From Erythroxylum novogranatense (Eukaryota; Streptophyta; Magnoliopsida; Malpighiales; Erythroxylaceae): DNA of 64,000 bases. Every line of letters starts with the position of its first letter. Position 1 is the first letter of the stretch. Shown one piece after another: positions 11,161-24,029 of this stretch. The notes under the pieces were generated by a model. That model was not told the DNA's origin and made no database searches. It saw nothing but the letters and a program-made list of their open reading frames with translations. The stretch spans positions 868,001-932,000 of the forward strand of contig CM057229.1 in NCBI GenBank assembly GCA_029891385.1. The letters run 5' to 3'. The translations under genes were made by a program, and so were the position numbers.

Positions 11161-13517
11161 TTACTCAAAGGCCCACTGGTTCTCTCGGCGAATCTCTTCC
11201 TCTTCTTCAGGTGTGAAAAGTTTCTTGATGTTGAAAAACTTGCGGATCTCCTCAGGAGTTTTGCCCTTGATCATGTCCGCAACCGTCTGAGAAGTGAGAT
11301 CCAGCAAACTCTGTATCTTCAGATAATCTGCAGCCTGAAAGCAAGAAAAAGTTGCAATCAGTGTGACACCCTTCATTCTTATCACGCATACAAAAGCCAA
11401 AGCAATGGCTGCATAATACTGCTTTAATATATTGCTGTCTTCTGTTCCACCCATCGGACTCAATACACGCACAAAATAAGGGAGTGCGGAAAGTTGCACA
11501 AACTAAACAACAAATAAGATTCAGGCCTCTTAATCCCTATTGCAAGAAGCTCAGGCTCTCAGCATGCCCTTGCCCCTTAGTTTTGACAGCTGTACGCAGG
11601 CTTCGATTAAGGGAAGTGATAACCATCACTGGAAATGATTGTTTGAGATCCATTAGATTATACATCCTCCACGGCACACAAGTTATGCCACAGGTAGCAA
11701 TCATAATAGCAGAAAGATTTTAGGAGCATCAATTCACAGACATTAGTACTTATATCAGAGCAAGTTCAAAAGTAAGCGGTCTCAGAAAAAAAAAAAGCAG
11801 GGAAACTTTGCCTTTGCATAGTTGCCAGATCCATTTCCGCTTTCTCTAATGTGACATATGGGATACCTCAACTACATTTATCTGGAAGACATTTTACCGT
11901 TCATCAAACAGGTGATGGCATTTCATGTGGCTTCTTCCAACTTGAACCCACCATGCATAGGGGATTCATATAAGGAAGCAATATAACTTTTCTTTTATTC
12001 CGTTACTTCTGTAAGGTTAAATGATAATATCTATCATCTCTCATCTGTTGCTCAAGAAATTAAAATAAGAGTTTAATATATTACTCTTTAAAGTTCAAGA
12101 AGACACCAAAAGATCACTGCTGAACTTAACCATATCCGGGTCGATCAAAGAAGCAAGTTCGGTAATAAAAACTAAGCAAGTTAAGTAATAAAGACAAAAA
12201 TAAGCATTTAATATATAGAACGCAGGAAGTTCAATGAGACACCAAAAAATTAGCCACAAACTTAACCATATCTCAGCCAATCATAGAAGCATGTTAATTA
12301 ACTAATATAAAAACAATCATTTAATAAACAGCTGTTAAAGTTGAATAAGATACCCAAAACTAGCCCCGAACTTAACCACATCAGCCCAATCAAAGAAACA
12401 AGTTCAAAAATACAAAGATAAGCATTAAACATGCAACTTTCAAATTTCAATGAGATGCCCAAAAGCATACCTAAACTTAAGCATATCAAGGCGGATCAAA
12501 GAAACTAGATTTTTAACAGATATAAAATAAGCATAGTATACAAATGTTAAATTTTGAACCAGTTTCCAAAAATTCACTTCCAAATTCAACCATATTGGTC
12601 CAAACCTATAAAGAGCAAGTAAATCAACAACTTTCCAAAAGATTTCTTAAATTGCCTCTAAAGTTGGAGAAAATAAAGCTCAAAATGCAGAGAAGTTGTC
12701 CGAGCACTGGCTTCAAATGACTAACTTAGGAACGCATGCGATGAACAAAGCCGATAGCAGTGCATCTCACATAATGCTTGAACTTCTACGGTTTTGTTGT
12801 TGTACCTTCAAGGCTAGGTCCCATAGGCTACAGGTGACAAGATTGAAATTCCTAATTCAACAAAATGATTTCTCATCCAACAAATTAATCTTCCAAATAA
12901 TTAGAGAAAGCTTACTATTTTCTTCTCTTTTTTTTTTACAAAAAAACAAGAAATTAGTAAGATCACTACACCTAAGAACCTTACAAGCTGATTACCATAC
13001 TCTCATAGCAATGCTCCCTAATAACCAAAAGAGGATCAAACACCACACAATTTACTAAATCAAGCTGAAACCCTCAACAATCAGACCGAGAACAAAACAA
13101 GATCACAAACCCTAACACGCAGTTCACCAAATCAACATCCAAAATTCAATATTCGAATCGGAAAAGAAAAAGGAAACAACAACAAAGAAAAAACAAATAA
13201 ATCGAACGAACTTTGATAAGATCGAAGAGGGTAGCCTGATCAACTTTGACGAACTCGGCATCCCAAGCCTTCAGTTCGTCGTCAACGGAGGATGGGAAGG
13301 AGCGATCGTCAGACTGAGGAGTCTCCACATGCTTCTTACAATACTCGATGACCTTAGAAAGGATATTGCTGGTGACATCGGAGAGAGTGATGCCGTTGTC
13401 AGGGCAGTCATCTTCGATCATCTGCTTTATTTTCTGAGATTCGAGCGCCACCGCCTCGTCGACCTCGAAGGTCTCGCCGTCGGAGCTCCTCAGAGTGATC
13501 TTTCTGGTGTTCGACAT
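11161..13517 (-). CDS. SKP1-like protein, copy 2 (complete, two exons)
   Basis: SKP1 is the adaptor of SCF ubiquitin ligases: its N-terminal BTB/POZ-like part binds CUL1 and its C-terminal helices bind F-box proteins. Exon 1 is 13212-13517 (102 codons) and exon 2 is 11161-11334 (57 codons plus stop). They join in phase at [18 protein letters not shown] through a 1,877-bp GT-AG intron whose acceptor is tttcag. The 159-residue product has the usual family length. Exon 2 shows [20 protein letters not shown] and the invariant C-terminal ENQWAFE. An acidic insert (residues ~69-82) is typical of plant family members. The in-frame codons upstream to 13760 lie inside a copia LTR and are not taken as the start. 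Only ~84 bp of native leader remain before that LTR. This is the one clearly intact copy in the window. Confidence 0.92.
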
Positions 13518-13600
13518 GCTTGTTACTTGGTCTGTTTGATGTAATTGAGACGGTGAAAGCCAACTGCGTTTAAAGACAGAAGATATTTGCGTACTAATAT

Positions 13601-13952
13601 TGTAGCATCTGCAGTAATGGGACAGATGATGAAGAAATACTGAATTTCTTGCCTTTCTTTCGATTGTCTGTGAGATATATACACACGAGGTGTTGACTGT
13701 ACATGTGCCTGTAACAAACCCGTAACAAACTAATACTAACTTTACATATAACAAACTCATAACAAACTAATGATGGAAAGACATGTTCTGTAGGAAGGTT
13801 GCGTGAGAGAAGAATAAATGGAGGTTGAGTGATGATATGGCCCTCAGATCCTCTGGCACAGGCTAGGTATAGAGTACCTGGGGCAGAGGATCTAATCTCG
13901 ATGATATGCTACATCCCTAGTGTGATCATATGAGCCTGAGTCTGTACCAGCA
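13601..13952 (-). repeat. Copia 3' LTR, next to the SKP1-like copy 2 promoter
   Basis: It matches the right LTR apart from a 60-bp insertion (13840-13899). A TATA-like gtatatatc on the minus strand near 13674-13684 points toward the SKP1-like gene 160 bp away. The LTR is therefore a possible promoter for that gene. Confidence 0.85.
13840..13899. mobile_element. 60-bp mini-insertion with 9-bp target duplication
   Basis: It is absent from the other LTR of the same element. It is flanked by GATGATATG at 13831-13839 and 13900-13908. The exact inverted pair AGATCCTCTG / CAGAGGATCT lies near its two ends. A 9-bp duplication is typical of Mutator-like elements, but 60 bp is extremely short for one. 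Confidence 0.6.
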
Positions 13953-13965
13953 GCCCCTCCTCAAG

Positions 13966-16900
13966 TTGGATCCGGAAGAATGAGACCCAACTTGGATATA
14001 GCATGTCGAAATTTTGGAGCAGACAAGGCCTTGGTGAAGCAGTCAACCAATTGGAGTACAGAAGGGACGTGTGGCGTAGATATGAAACCTTCAGAAACAA
14101 CATTGCAAACCAGGTGACAGTCAATCTCAAGATGCTATGTCCGTTCGTGGAATACGGGATTTGCTGAAATGTGAATGGCTGCCAAATTGTCACAGTGTAA
14201 ACGGATAGGCAGATGCAGAGGAATATGAAGATCAGTAAGAAGATAAGATAACTACCGTAATTCACAAAGTGTAGATGCCATGCTCCGATATTCCGCCTCC
14301 ACGGAAGAGCAACTAACTGTCTTTTGCTTTTTTGTTTTCCATGACACTAAGGCAGAGCCTAAAGTGATACAATAACCCGTAATGGATTTTCGTGATGAGA
14401 TGCACCCAACCCAGTCAAAGTCTGAATATGCATTCAAAGTCAGGGAAGGTTGTGCAGGGTAAAATAATTTCAGATCAGCAGTGGAATGTAAATATCGTAA
14501 GACATGAGTTAACGCATTCCAATGTTGTGTGCTAGGTGCGCTGGTGAATTGAGTGAGTTGTTGTACCGCAAAAGCAACATCAGGTATGGTAAAAGAGAGG
14601 TAGAGGAGTTGGCCGACCAAGTGACGATATTTGGCGGGATTGTTGAAGGGGGCACCCGAATCCGATGACAATTTAGTGCCTGGAGGAATGGGCACCATGG
14701 TGGGATGAAGCGGTGGTAAGTTAGCTTCATGAATAATATCCTGGATGTATTTCTGTTGTAAGAGGAGCATACCAGATGGGGAACGAGCTAATTCCACGCC
14801 AATGAAGTAATGGACATAACCAAGATCCTTGATGGTGAATTGTCGGTGAAGAGCACTTTTAACTTATAGGAGGAGATGTTCAGATGGTCCCAGTAACAGA
14901 ACGTCATCAACGTAGATGAGAAGGGCAGTAAAAGTTTGACCAGCACCCATTGTGAATAAGCAAGAATCAGAAGCAGATTGGGAAAAACCAAATTCCAGGA
15001 GTGTAGCTGTAATTTGTTTGTTCCACTGTCGGCCTGCTTGCTTGAGGCCGTATAAAGATTTTTCCAATCTACAAACCTGCCCAGGAGGCACTCGTGAATA
15101 ACCAGGAGGTGGGGAAATATAGATGTCTTCGTTGAGAGAACCGTGAAGATAAGCATTGTTGATATCACAGTGGTGGACAGGCCAGTTGTTGACGGCAGCG
15201 GTGGCTAAGAGGACGCGGACAATAGTTAATTTGGCCACCGGAGAGAATACATCTGAATAGTCAATACCTGCTCGTTGGCTAAATCCTCTAACCACCAAGT
15301 GGGCTTTTCGCCATTCAATGGAGCCATCTGGTCGGCGCTTAATTTTGAAAATCCATTTTGTTTGGAGAGCGCGCTTACCTTTTGGTAAATCAGCAAAGGA
15401 CTATGTACAGTTCTGTTCTAAAGTTGTGAGCTCCTCATTCATAGGTGTGACCCACAATGGATTATCCTTAGCAGCAGAATATGACAACGGTTCGTGTTCT
15501 ATTAACACATTTGCCATGAAAGAAGAGTAATTGTCGCTCAAGAGAATATCAGAAGAAGACAGAAAAGGGAAGGGAGGAGATGTCACCTGAGATGAGAACG
15601 TCATAGCAGGATGAGCGGTGTGGACTGTGGTATCGTAATCGTCGAGGTATTTAGGACGTTTTTTTGTTTTGGTGCTGAAACGTGTAGGGAGTGGTTCGGT
15701 TGGCGATGGGTGAAGTTGGGTTTGAGAAATGATGTGAGGGTGGTCGGTAGGGATTATGGCTGGAAAATTAGTGGGTGAGTTGTGTGGCTCAAGTATGTGC
15801 TCAGAGACAATTGTTGTGCTAGGTTCAGTGGGTATGATAAGAGCACGTGGTTGATTGGACTGAGTGGATGAGATGTTTGGGTGAGTTGATAAGGGGTCAA
15901 ACTCATGTGTATTTGGTGGAAAGGTAACAGGGGTAGTTGGGTTTTGTGGTGGGAAGCTGAGTGGTGTAGAAAATGAGAAGGTGTCTTCGTGAAAAACAGC
16001 ATCTCGAGAAATGTGGATTTGGTTTGTAGATAAGTCCATAATTTTAAAGCCTTTACAGCCAGACACATATCCTAGGAATAAACTGCGGGTGGCTCTTGGT
16101 TCAAGTTTGTCTTTGTATAGTTTAGTGTTTGTTGAAAAACATAGGCAACCAAAGGTACGGAGATTGTCGTATGTGGGAAGTTTATTGTATAACTTTTCAT
16201 AGGGAGTATGCGAAGAAAGAATTTTGGATGGCAATGGTTGATGATGTATGTGGATGTGAGTAATGCTTCACCCCAAAATTGTTTTGGTAAATGGGCTTGA
16301 AAAATAAGAGCACGGGTAATTTGGAGAAGGTGTTTATGTTTTCTTTCAACAACTCCGTTTTGTTGCGGGGTGTGAGGGCAAGTTCGGTGGTGTATGATTC
16401 CTTGTGAGAGGAAGAGGTTTTGACAAAATTTGTTTATAAATTCGATGCCATTGTCGGTTCGAACAATTAATATGGGTAAACGGAATTGGGTTTGGATAAG
16501 GTTGATAAAAAATTTGAGGGTGAGGTAGACTTGATTTTGCTACTTAAAAGATAAGTCCAGGTAGCTCTGGAAAATTCGTCGACGATGGTTAAGAAATAGG
16601 ATGAGCCATCAATGTTAGGAGTCTTATATGGGCCCCAAGTATCAATGTGCAGTAATTCGAATAGGGTTGTAGCAACAATTTTGTGGTGGGGAAATGGTTT
16701 TCACTCTTGTTTGGCTAATGAGCATAATTCACACTTGTAATTGCTAGGAATTTGAACGTGTCTATTTGGTAATCGAGATAATTTGTTTGTAGAAACATGT
16801 CCAAAGCGATTGTGCCATAATATGAAGTCATGGGATACATGATTACTAACGAAATGCTTCATGTAAAATTGTAAAGAAGGACCTTTAAGGCTTTTGGGAG

Positions 16901-18419
16901 GAAGTAAATTCTGGTTGGATAGTTTGTAAACATCACTCGTTGCTTCGCACTTTGCTACGACGTAGTCATCACGCAAGTCCTGCAAAAACACATGATTGTC
17001 AATGAAGATGGTGGCAATTTTGTTTTGAGTGGCAAGTTTATTTACTGACAACAAATTATGAAAAATGAGGGAATATGTAGCACATCATTGAGTGCCAAAA
17101 TTGGAGTGAGAGCAACTTTTCCCAGGTGTTCCGTCATGTTTACAGAGCCATCTGGTAGAGTCACTGGGCTTGGTGTTTTCAGTTTGACATAGTCTGTAAA
17201 CATGGACAGATATGGGCTCATGTGTGTTGAGGCGCCTGAGTCTATAATCCACGAATCGTCATCATATTTATGCTCACTAAAGGTAATGCGTTTAGGGTGT
17301 TTACCTGCAGAAGCATTGAAGGCTACGTGATTTGTTGTTGCAACTTGTTTACCTTTAACTAGCAACGCTAATTCTTGAACTTGTTTGGCCAAGTTGATCA
17401 TGTCTACCTCTGGGTTTTTCTGTCTCACATTAGCTTGTACGTTGTCCCCTGCATCATCTAGTGGACTATCTAGCATTCCCTACATAATTTCCTTTTCCCT
17501 TTTTCCTTTGTAGCTCTTTATACCAATCCAGCACACCATGTAGGAGAAAGCACGTATCCTTCAAATGCCCGCATTCATGACAGTGATCACAAAGTTTCTC
17601 TTCTTTTCGCAGACTCCACTTCTTACTATTTCCTTGTCTCCCCATTGGTTTCTTACTGTTGACAGCATTAGTAAACAATGCTACAGACATTTGGTTCAGA
17701 TTAGTTTGATCTATATTCACCGTTTTCTGATTTTCAACTGTCAAAACCATTGAATATGCTTTGTTTACTTGAGGCAGGGGATCTAACAACATTATCTGGT
17801 TGACCACATTTGCAAATTCTTCCCTCAATCCAAGCAAAAATTGCATTAACCTGTTGCTATTTACAACACACAGATTATATTTTGCAGCTTCACAAGAGCA
17901 GATTTTGTATGGCATTAAACAGTCAATGTCGTTCCACAGACTCTTAAACTTTGTAAAATACGTCGTGACTGAGTTATTACCTTGACGTAAATTGTTGATC
18001 TCTTGTGCAATGTGATATAAATGAGGACCACTGCTTTCTCCATATCGTATTTTTAACTCTTCCCAGAGATCTTGTGCTGTCGTGACTATCGTGAATGAGT
18101 TTGCGATTTCCTTGTTTAGGGAGTTTAGTAACCACGCTATTACCAGATTATCTACTGTTGCCCATCGTCTTGCTTGAGCAATGTCATCGTCGGGTTTCTT
18201 GATTTCTCCATTAACAAAACCTAATTTGTTCTTGGCTTTTAGAGCTATAATCATAGATCTGCTCCATGCCAGATAGTTATTTTCATTGAGGAGGGTGGTG
18301 ACCATGAGACATCCTGGAGTGTCGACGGCAGTGGTTAAGTATGCTTCTGCTTTGATTTCTTTTTCAAGATTCAAAGCTGGTGTGTTGTTGTTACTTGAAT
18401 CTCCGGAGGTTTGGGTCAT
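13966..18419 (-). pseudogene. Copia gag-pol, broken
   Basis: The domains follow copia order on the minus strand. Gag (17466-18419) starts MTQTSGDSSNNN and has a Retrotran_gag_3/UBN2-like core with the knuckle CDHCHECGHLKDTC. The protease region (17042-17476) contains WIIDSGASTHM. A GAG-pre-integrase segment (16701-17054) has HNRFGH and CELC. The integrase core (about 16235-16700) is broken by frame changes, and its C-terminal part reads LRTFGCLCF. The reverse transcriptase (14864-15298) has VFSPVAK, YLHGSL and the catalytic YVDD. RNase H (about 13966-14797) has SDFDWVGC and SSVEAEYRSMA. Stops or frameshifts separate nearly every block, so the polyprotein cannot be made whole. Confidence 0.88.
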
Positions 18420-18615
18420 TTTTGATTTGGTTTGGTTTTGGGTATTGGGGTTTTTGTGGGATCAGATTTGTGCTTTGATACCATGTAGCATCTGCAGTAA
18501 TGGGACAGATGATGAAGAAATACTGAATTTCTTGCCTTTTTTTATTGTCTGTGAGATATATATACACGAGGTGTTGACTGTACATGTGCCTATAACAAAC
18601 CCGTAACAAACTAAT

Positions 18616-21389
18616 TGTAACATCCCGTTATCGATGCGATGAGCATGATGGTGCGGATAGTTCTGTTATTGCATAAATAGTGATCAAGTGTTTTGTGGCC
18701 TCTGAGATAGATTATTTTGCACATGCATACATAGTGACATGCATTCATGATTGTTCCAGCATTTAAATTGCAATTTTGAGTTAAATTGTGAATTTTGAGA
18801 TAATTGAGTTAGATTTGATTTAAAGTGAAATTAGGGATAATTTGAGTGGAATAGTGGAATTAGAGTGAGAATTGAATTTTAGAGATTTTGAAATTGAAAA
18901 TTGAGCATGAGATCGAGTGCTTTACATTTTTGAGGAATTATGGGAATTTGTCTGGAACTTTTAGAGTTACGTGTCTGGACCGAGAAAATGACCTAGATCG
19001 TTAACTTAGATTAGGTTAGAAAGTGAGTGGTTAATGGCTTGGAAAATTTAGATTTGTGAGTTTAGGAATTATTGTGAAGAGCCATTGAAATTTAGAGATT
19101 GAGATTGAATAAATTTGAGGACTATGATCTATAGGTTTAAATCAACCCCATATATATAAATATCTTATGTTTGAATTTGGAAGATATCTTCTCCTAAGGC
19201 ACGAAATTTCTTCCTCCTTCCTCGGTGATTTCTGATTCTCTCTTGGGTGTGAACTTCCGATCGTTGCGTGCCTTCTTTCCGTTGGGTTGAGCTTAGCTTG
19301 TTCCTTTAGAGAATATAGATTTGTGGAGTTTGAAGGTTCATCGTGGTGGTGGAAGAAGAGAGAAAGAGTTGTTGATTTCGGAAGATTTTTAGGGTTCCGT
19401 TCGATTATGTGATTTGGTAAGTTTATTGTGTTTTAATGTTGTATTTATGGTTATTTATGGCATTTAAGGTATTTAATGTGTTAGATGGGGTAGTTGAGTG
19501 TGTTTAATGGAGGTTTTAAGAGTATTTAATGGCGGAAAAGTCGATCGAGTCGCAAGTCGTGACGTCTGGAGCAGCCTCGCCGCGACGAGAAAAATAAGTA
19601 CTCGCCGCGACGAGTGCACTCGTCGCGACGAGCGAATTAAGTTCTCGCCGAGACGAGCAGAGCGGTACGTCGCGACGAGCCAGCCAATTCACGTCGCGAC
19701 GTGGGTTTCATGGTCACGACGAGCGGCGGTTTTCTGAAATGAAATAAGAGAGTTTTTTGGGCATATCTTATAGTATAGACCTCTAATTGAGGTGATTCTG
19801 GAGTTGTTATGAACTAGAGAAAGAAGTCTTCGAGTGAGGTTGATAATAAGAGTTCGAAATTAAATTAGCGAGTTCTCAATCATAGAAAGAGAGCTGATTC
19901 TGGTTCCTATAGTGACCGAAGAGTTATGTTTCGGCGATTGGAGTATAATTAGAGTTTAAATGAGAGATTTGTGAAATCAACGAATATTATTGACCTAGTG
20001 AGTAGTGAACTTTGGTTGTGAAGCGAGAGATAGCGGAATGGGAAGGAAGCGCTGGAAAATCATGATCATGCATCATATAATTTTGAATTAAGACATGTGC
20101 ATTAGTGAATTTAATTGATTGAGCATCTTGTGATGAGGATTCGTTTGGATTGTTATAGAGGCACCGTTGGATCGTCGATCCATCGATATTCTTTGGTACT
20201 TCCAGCAAGAGCTTCGGAGTTACAGGTGAGTAACCTAGTTGGTTCCTCGATCTTTGTGTGATAATATGTGCTGTGAATGTGTGAATTAATTGCCAATGTG
20301 AGTGATACAAATGTGAGGTAAATGTGCTGCAATTATGAGTAAATGTTCTGATTTTGAGTGATTGTACGGAATGTGTTGCAAATGTGAATATTTGTGATTG
20401 TGAATCAGTGTATAGAATTATGAGTAAGTGTTCTGATCGTGACAAACGAGTGAAGTGATATATATATATGTATATGTGCTAGTGACTGTGCAAGTGTTAG
20501 TGCATGCTAGGCATGATTATAAGAGGTAACTAAACCGTTGTGACTGAAGCATTTAGTGAGCAGAGCTTTAAGCTCGAATATCAGTGAATGGGCCTAAGGT
20601 CAAAAAGGGAATAGTGCATACCCAGAGGGCTCTCCTATCCCTAATATGAGTGGGCAGTAGTGCATACCCTGAGGGCTCTCCTACTTGTCGAAAATGTGAT
20701 CATTGTGAAAAGTGTCCGAATCGGGGACGGTGTTAACTTTCGATCACAACAATGACATAAAATGAGAATTTGCATACATTATGCATCCGACCGTAGTGAA
20801 ATTGAGAATGCGTGTGATGTATGACAATTGTGAAGTGATATGTTTGAGCTATGTTATCGTATAAATATGTAAATTAAATGCATGTTGTTCGTGATCTTAT
20901 GCGATATATTATGTGTATATGCATGAGTTGGGTGAACCATCGATGATGGTTTCTCATTGAGTTCGCAAACTCACCCAACATTGCTAATATTTTTCAGGGC
21001 AGCGTTAATAGGTTTCTAACTCCCGAGATAGACGTTTTCCTGCTGTGCGAGTGCTTGGTCAAGCGTAGCGATGGCACACAGGTCGGTCAGCTGGGGCGAT
21101 CTTTTGAGGATGACCTAGTATAGACGGTTTTATCAGTTTCCTTTTGGGCTATTGTATTGAGACTTTAGGGGACTGATAGACTTGTCTATATTTTGGGTTG
21201 ATGTTATGAAATGAAAGATTACTGTTGTGGTTTTAAATTTTAGTGATTTACATCATGTGGTTTAATTGTCTTGATGCCATGTGAGTATTTAGTGATAGTT
21301 GCGAGTGGTAGCACTTCCTTGCTGTGGGATATGCGTCGGTACGACCCACGGGCGCCTCGGTGCGTACCCTATGGTAAGGAGGCGCTACA
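18616..21389 (+). mobile_element. Solo LTR of a Ty3/gypsy element related to the Tekay-type family
   Basis: This 2,774-bp sequence begins TGTAACATCCCG and ends GGCGCTACA, flanked by CTAAT at 18611-18615 and 21390-21394. It contains no polyprotein. The ends and several internal blocks (the inverted GGGTGAACCATCGATGATGG region near 20930-20990, and gagtaacctagttggttcctcg near 20228) resemble the LTRs of the chromovirus at 33956-48251 in reverse orientation. It is therefore a solo LTR left by recombination between two LTRs. A TATA-like tatatataaata lies near 19150. A palindrome array is listed separately. Confidence 0.88.
19554..19723. repeat. Array of ~8 CG-rich palindromes
   Basis: Copies or variants of the 14-base palindrome CTCGTCGCGACGAG start near 19554, 19576, 19601, 19619, 19644, 19666, 19690 and 19710. 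Those at 19619-19632 and 19690-19703 are perfectly self-complementary. The spacing is 18-25 bases. The array lies in the otherwise AT-rich leader of the solo LTR. Confidence 0.85.
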
Positions 21390-21559
21390 CTAATACTAAC
21401 TTTACATATAACAAATTCATAACAAACTAATGATGGAAAGATATGTACTATTTCTGTAGGAAGGTTGCGTGAGAGAAGAATGAATGGAGGTTGTGTGATG
21501 ATATGCTACAGTTGCTCCCTAGTGTGATCATATGGGCCTGAGTTTGTACCAACAAATAT

Positions 21560-22907
21560 AATGTCGGTTTTCCAGTTTACCAGGAACGCATAGTCTGCAG
21601 GCAAACAACTGGGTCTATCTGTGGGACATAGGCAATTGTATAGTCGGTCAACTTCAATGGCTGTCATATAGACCAATCAGTAACAGTTCACACTTCACAC
21701 TTCACACTTCACACTACGGGATTGAATGTACTACCGTACTAAATTGATTTTTTCTCGTAGACTTGTATCCACGTAAACCATTTGGTGGCTTTTAGGGCAC
21801 GTTTGATTCCAATATAACCACCTTATCAGTGCATAATTAATACGATTGAATTAAGAATATTTATTAATAGTTTGTTTATTTTTTCATATTTAAGTTAAAA
21901 TTATACTATATTACAAATCTACAATTGAGAATAATTTCATACATTACTAATTTGTAATTTATTTTAATACAGAGAAGAAGTTGATACAAATACTTGCATT
22001 TAAAGAGTAATTTACGAATCTTTAAATAATGTTGAAAAATTTAGAGCTTTTGACAATGATGAGACACAAACTCCTTTAGAAATATAATTTTGATTTTATT
22101 GTTATTTTAATATTTATATTAGACTCATATTTATTTATTATTAATTCATTATATAATAATAGACATTAGTGTATTTTATTTCAATCATATATTTTATTTT
22201 TACTTATTCTTATAAGTTTTACTTCTTATTTACTATACATCGGTTTTATAACGATTCACTCTGAGTTAAACCTCTAAACCTTAAACATTTCCTTCAATCG
22301 ATTCGATGTTCGATCCGATTTTTAAAATATTGAATGCCACTTAATTTAATTCTACTATTATTCATGTTTAATTTAATTGTAGGAGTATTTCTAAAAATGT
22401 TATATTATTTAATGTATGAATAAAATTTATGTAATATAAATTTTATAATAAATTTATAAATATATAAAATTTGAAATGTATACTTTGTTAACAATGTTAA
22501 AAATTTTATATTAAAATATATAAGTTAAAATATTAGAAATGAAAAAGTAAATTTAGTTACTGAAATTTTGAAATGAAAAATTAAAAATTAAGGAAATGAA
22601 TAGTGTAATGTATTTGTTATGAATGGATAAAATATGTAAAGTAAATACAAATATTATAATATGCAAGTAAAAACATATAACATTTAAAATTTTGTGATAA
22701 AATTATAAATTTTGAAATTTTGAAATGTCTACTAAGAAAGGAATTATGATAGAATTATTAAAATATATAAGTTAGAATATTAAAATGAATCGGAAAAATT
22801 ATTTAGCCAAAATTTGGAATAAAAATAAAAAAATAGGAAATGTATAGTGTAATGTATTTGTTATAAATGGATAAAAGATACAAACTAAATACTAATATTA
22901 TAATATC
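21560..22907. other. AT-rich spacer with a short tandem repeat
   Basis: The first ~150 bases after the copia element should be the old upstream region of SKP1-like copy 2. Four tandem copies of a 7-base unit (ttcacac) lie near 21688-21714. From ~22380 the DNA is an AT-rich dispersed repeat also present at 31560-32110. No gene is visible. Confidence 0.6.
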
Positions 22908-22912
22908 TAATT

Positions 22913-23339
22913 TGGTTCATTTTGGTTCTGGCGAAGGTCAAGACGTTCATTGCTTGGATTCATGGAATCGATCTTGAACACGAATTTCGCTTAAAAGTTT
23001 CTGCAAAACAAAGAAGGCACGTCAGGGGTTGTTTCCTGATAAGCCCCTCCGACGCTCAAGTCAGTCTTTTGTATAGGTGAGATCGCCATATGCAGAGAAA
23101 GCTAGGGTTATGGTTACGTACCTCCATTATGACAGAGTCGTACCTTATATATGGAGTGGGTGCTAGGTTTAAGTCTTTACGTCTGCATGAGAGACTTCCA
23201 CCTACGAACAGGCTATGGATGTATTGATTGGGCCTGGGCCTGGCATATCCAAAAGGTATAAGACTGATCCTTGAAAGATGGACCGACGGACCCATGGGTC
23301 GTTATGATTACGTTCGGACCCACACGACCGACCCGACCA
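22913..23339 (-). repeat. 3' LTR of the Tat-type element
   Basis: It matches the right LTR over most of its length. A TATA-like ccatatataagg (minus strand) lies near 23147-23158. A purine-rich tract on the minus strand abuts it at 23340-23358. Confidence 0.85.
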
Positions 23340-24029
23340 TAAGCCCCCTACTCCTCAAGTCTGAGCAAGGAGAAGGGTCGAAAGAGTATGCAAGGGTCTT
23401 GTAGCTCATCCATGGGACAGCTCGGGGTAGGCCTGGTCGGTCGGATATCAGCGTACAATACGTGACTGCTCGTATTGGGGTCTGGCGATTAAGTGTTCCG
23501 ATCGGTTGGCATTGATATTTATTGCATGATAGCTCGCGCCAAGGTAGATCGAATCCACATCGCCATTGAGCGCGTGAAGGTACTTGGAGCATGTATTATT
23601 GACGGCGCGTGCCCTCTGACAGCTTTTCAGAATCCGAAACGTATCATCTTCGTAACCGTTGTGCAACTGTCACGTATGTCCTTTCATTTGTCGCGTCGCT
23701 CTGGATTTCGAACATCCCTAATTTACCTCGGCTCAGATTTTGCCACGTGTCTGAGCTTGGCTCAGATTTTCTTAATGTGTCGAGCTTTGATTGGGCGTCC
23801 CTTCGACCAGTCTTCTATAAGTACTTAGGGTCGATGGGTTGCAGAGTTCTTTACATTTGCTTTCGTTCTTCGGCTTACACTCTGCTTTCACTTACTCTTT
23901 CTCGTTCACGGTTCTGGAAATTTCTTTCAATTCGTTGTCCGATTCCCCAACCTCAAATCGCTAAATAGGTACGTCCTCTTCCCTCGTCTCCTCCTCTAAA
24001 GTCTTTTCAAAGGTTTCTTCTTATTAAAC

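Larger units (their letters stand above)
13601..21554 (-). mobile_element. Ty1/copia LTR retrotransposon with nested solo LTR
   Basis: The element is bounded by the 5-bp duplication AATAT (13596-13600 and 21555-21559). Its left LTR is 13601-13952 and its right LTR 18484-21554, ending in the inverted termini TGTAGCAT... and ...TGTACCARCA. Coding strand is minus, so the right LTR is the 5' LTR. A primer-binding site differing by one base from the tRNA-iMet standard (TGGTATCAAAGC) lies at 18472-18483, and a polypurine tract at 13953-13965. Without its insertions the element is ~5.1 kb, normal for copia. Confidence 0.92.
18484..21554 (-). repeat. Copia 5' LTR, split by a solo gypsy LTR
   Basis: The LTR pieces are 18484-18615 and 21390-21554. 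Together they match the left LTR over ~285 bp. The split point carries the duplication CTAAT of the inserted element. Confidence 0.9.

Noticed and set aside
13518..13760. N-terminal extension of SKP1-like copy 2
   Set aside because: Most of these in-frame codons lie inside the copia LTR, the other copies have nothing similar, and the extension's ATG lies upstream of the LTR TATA.
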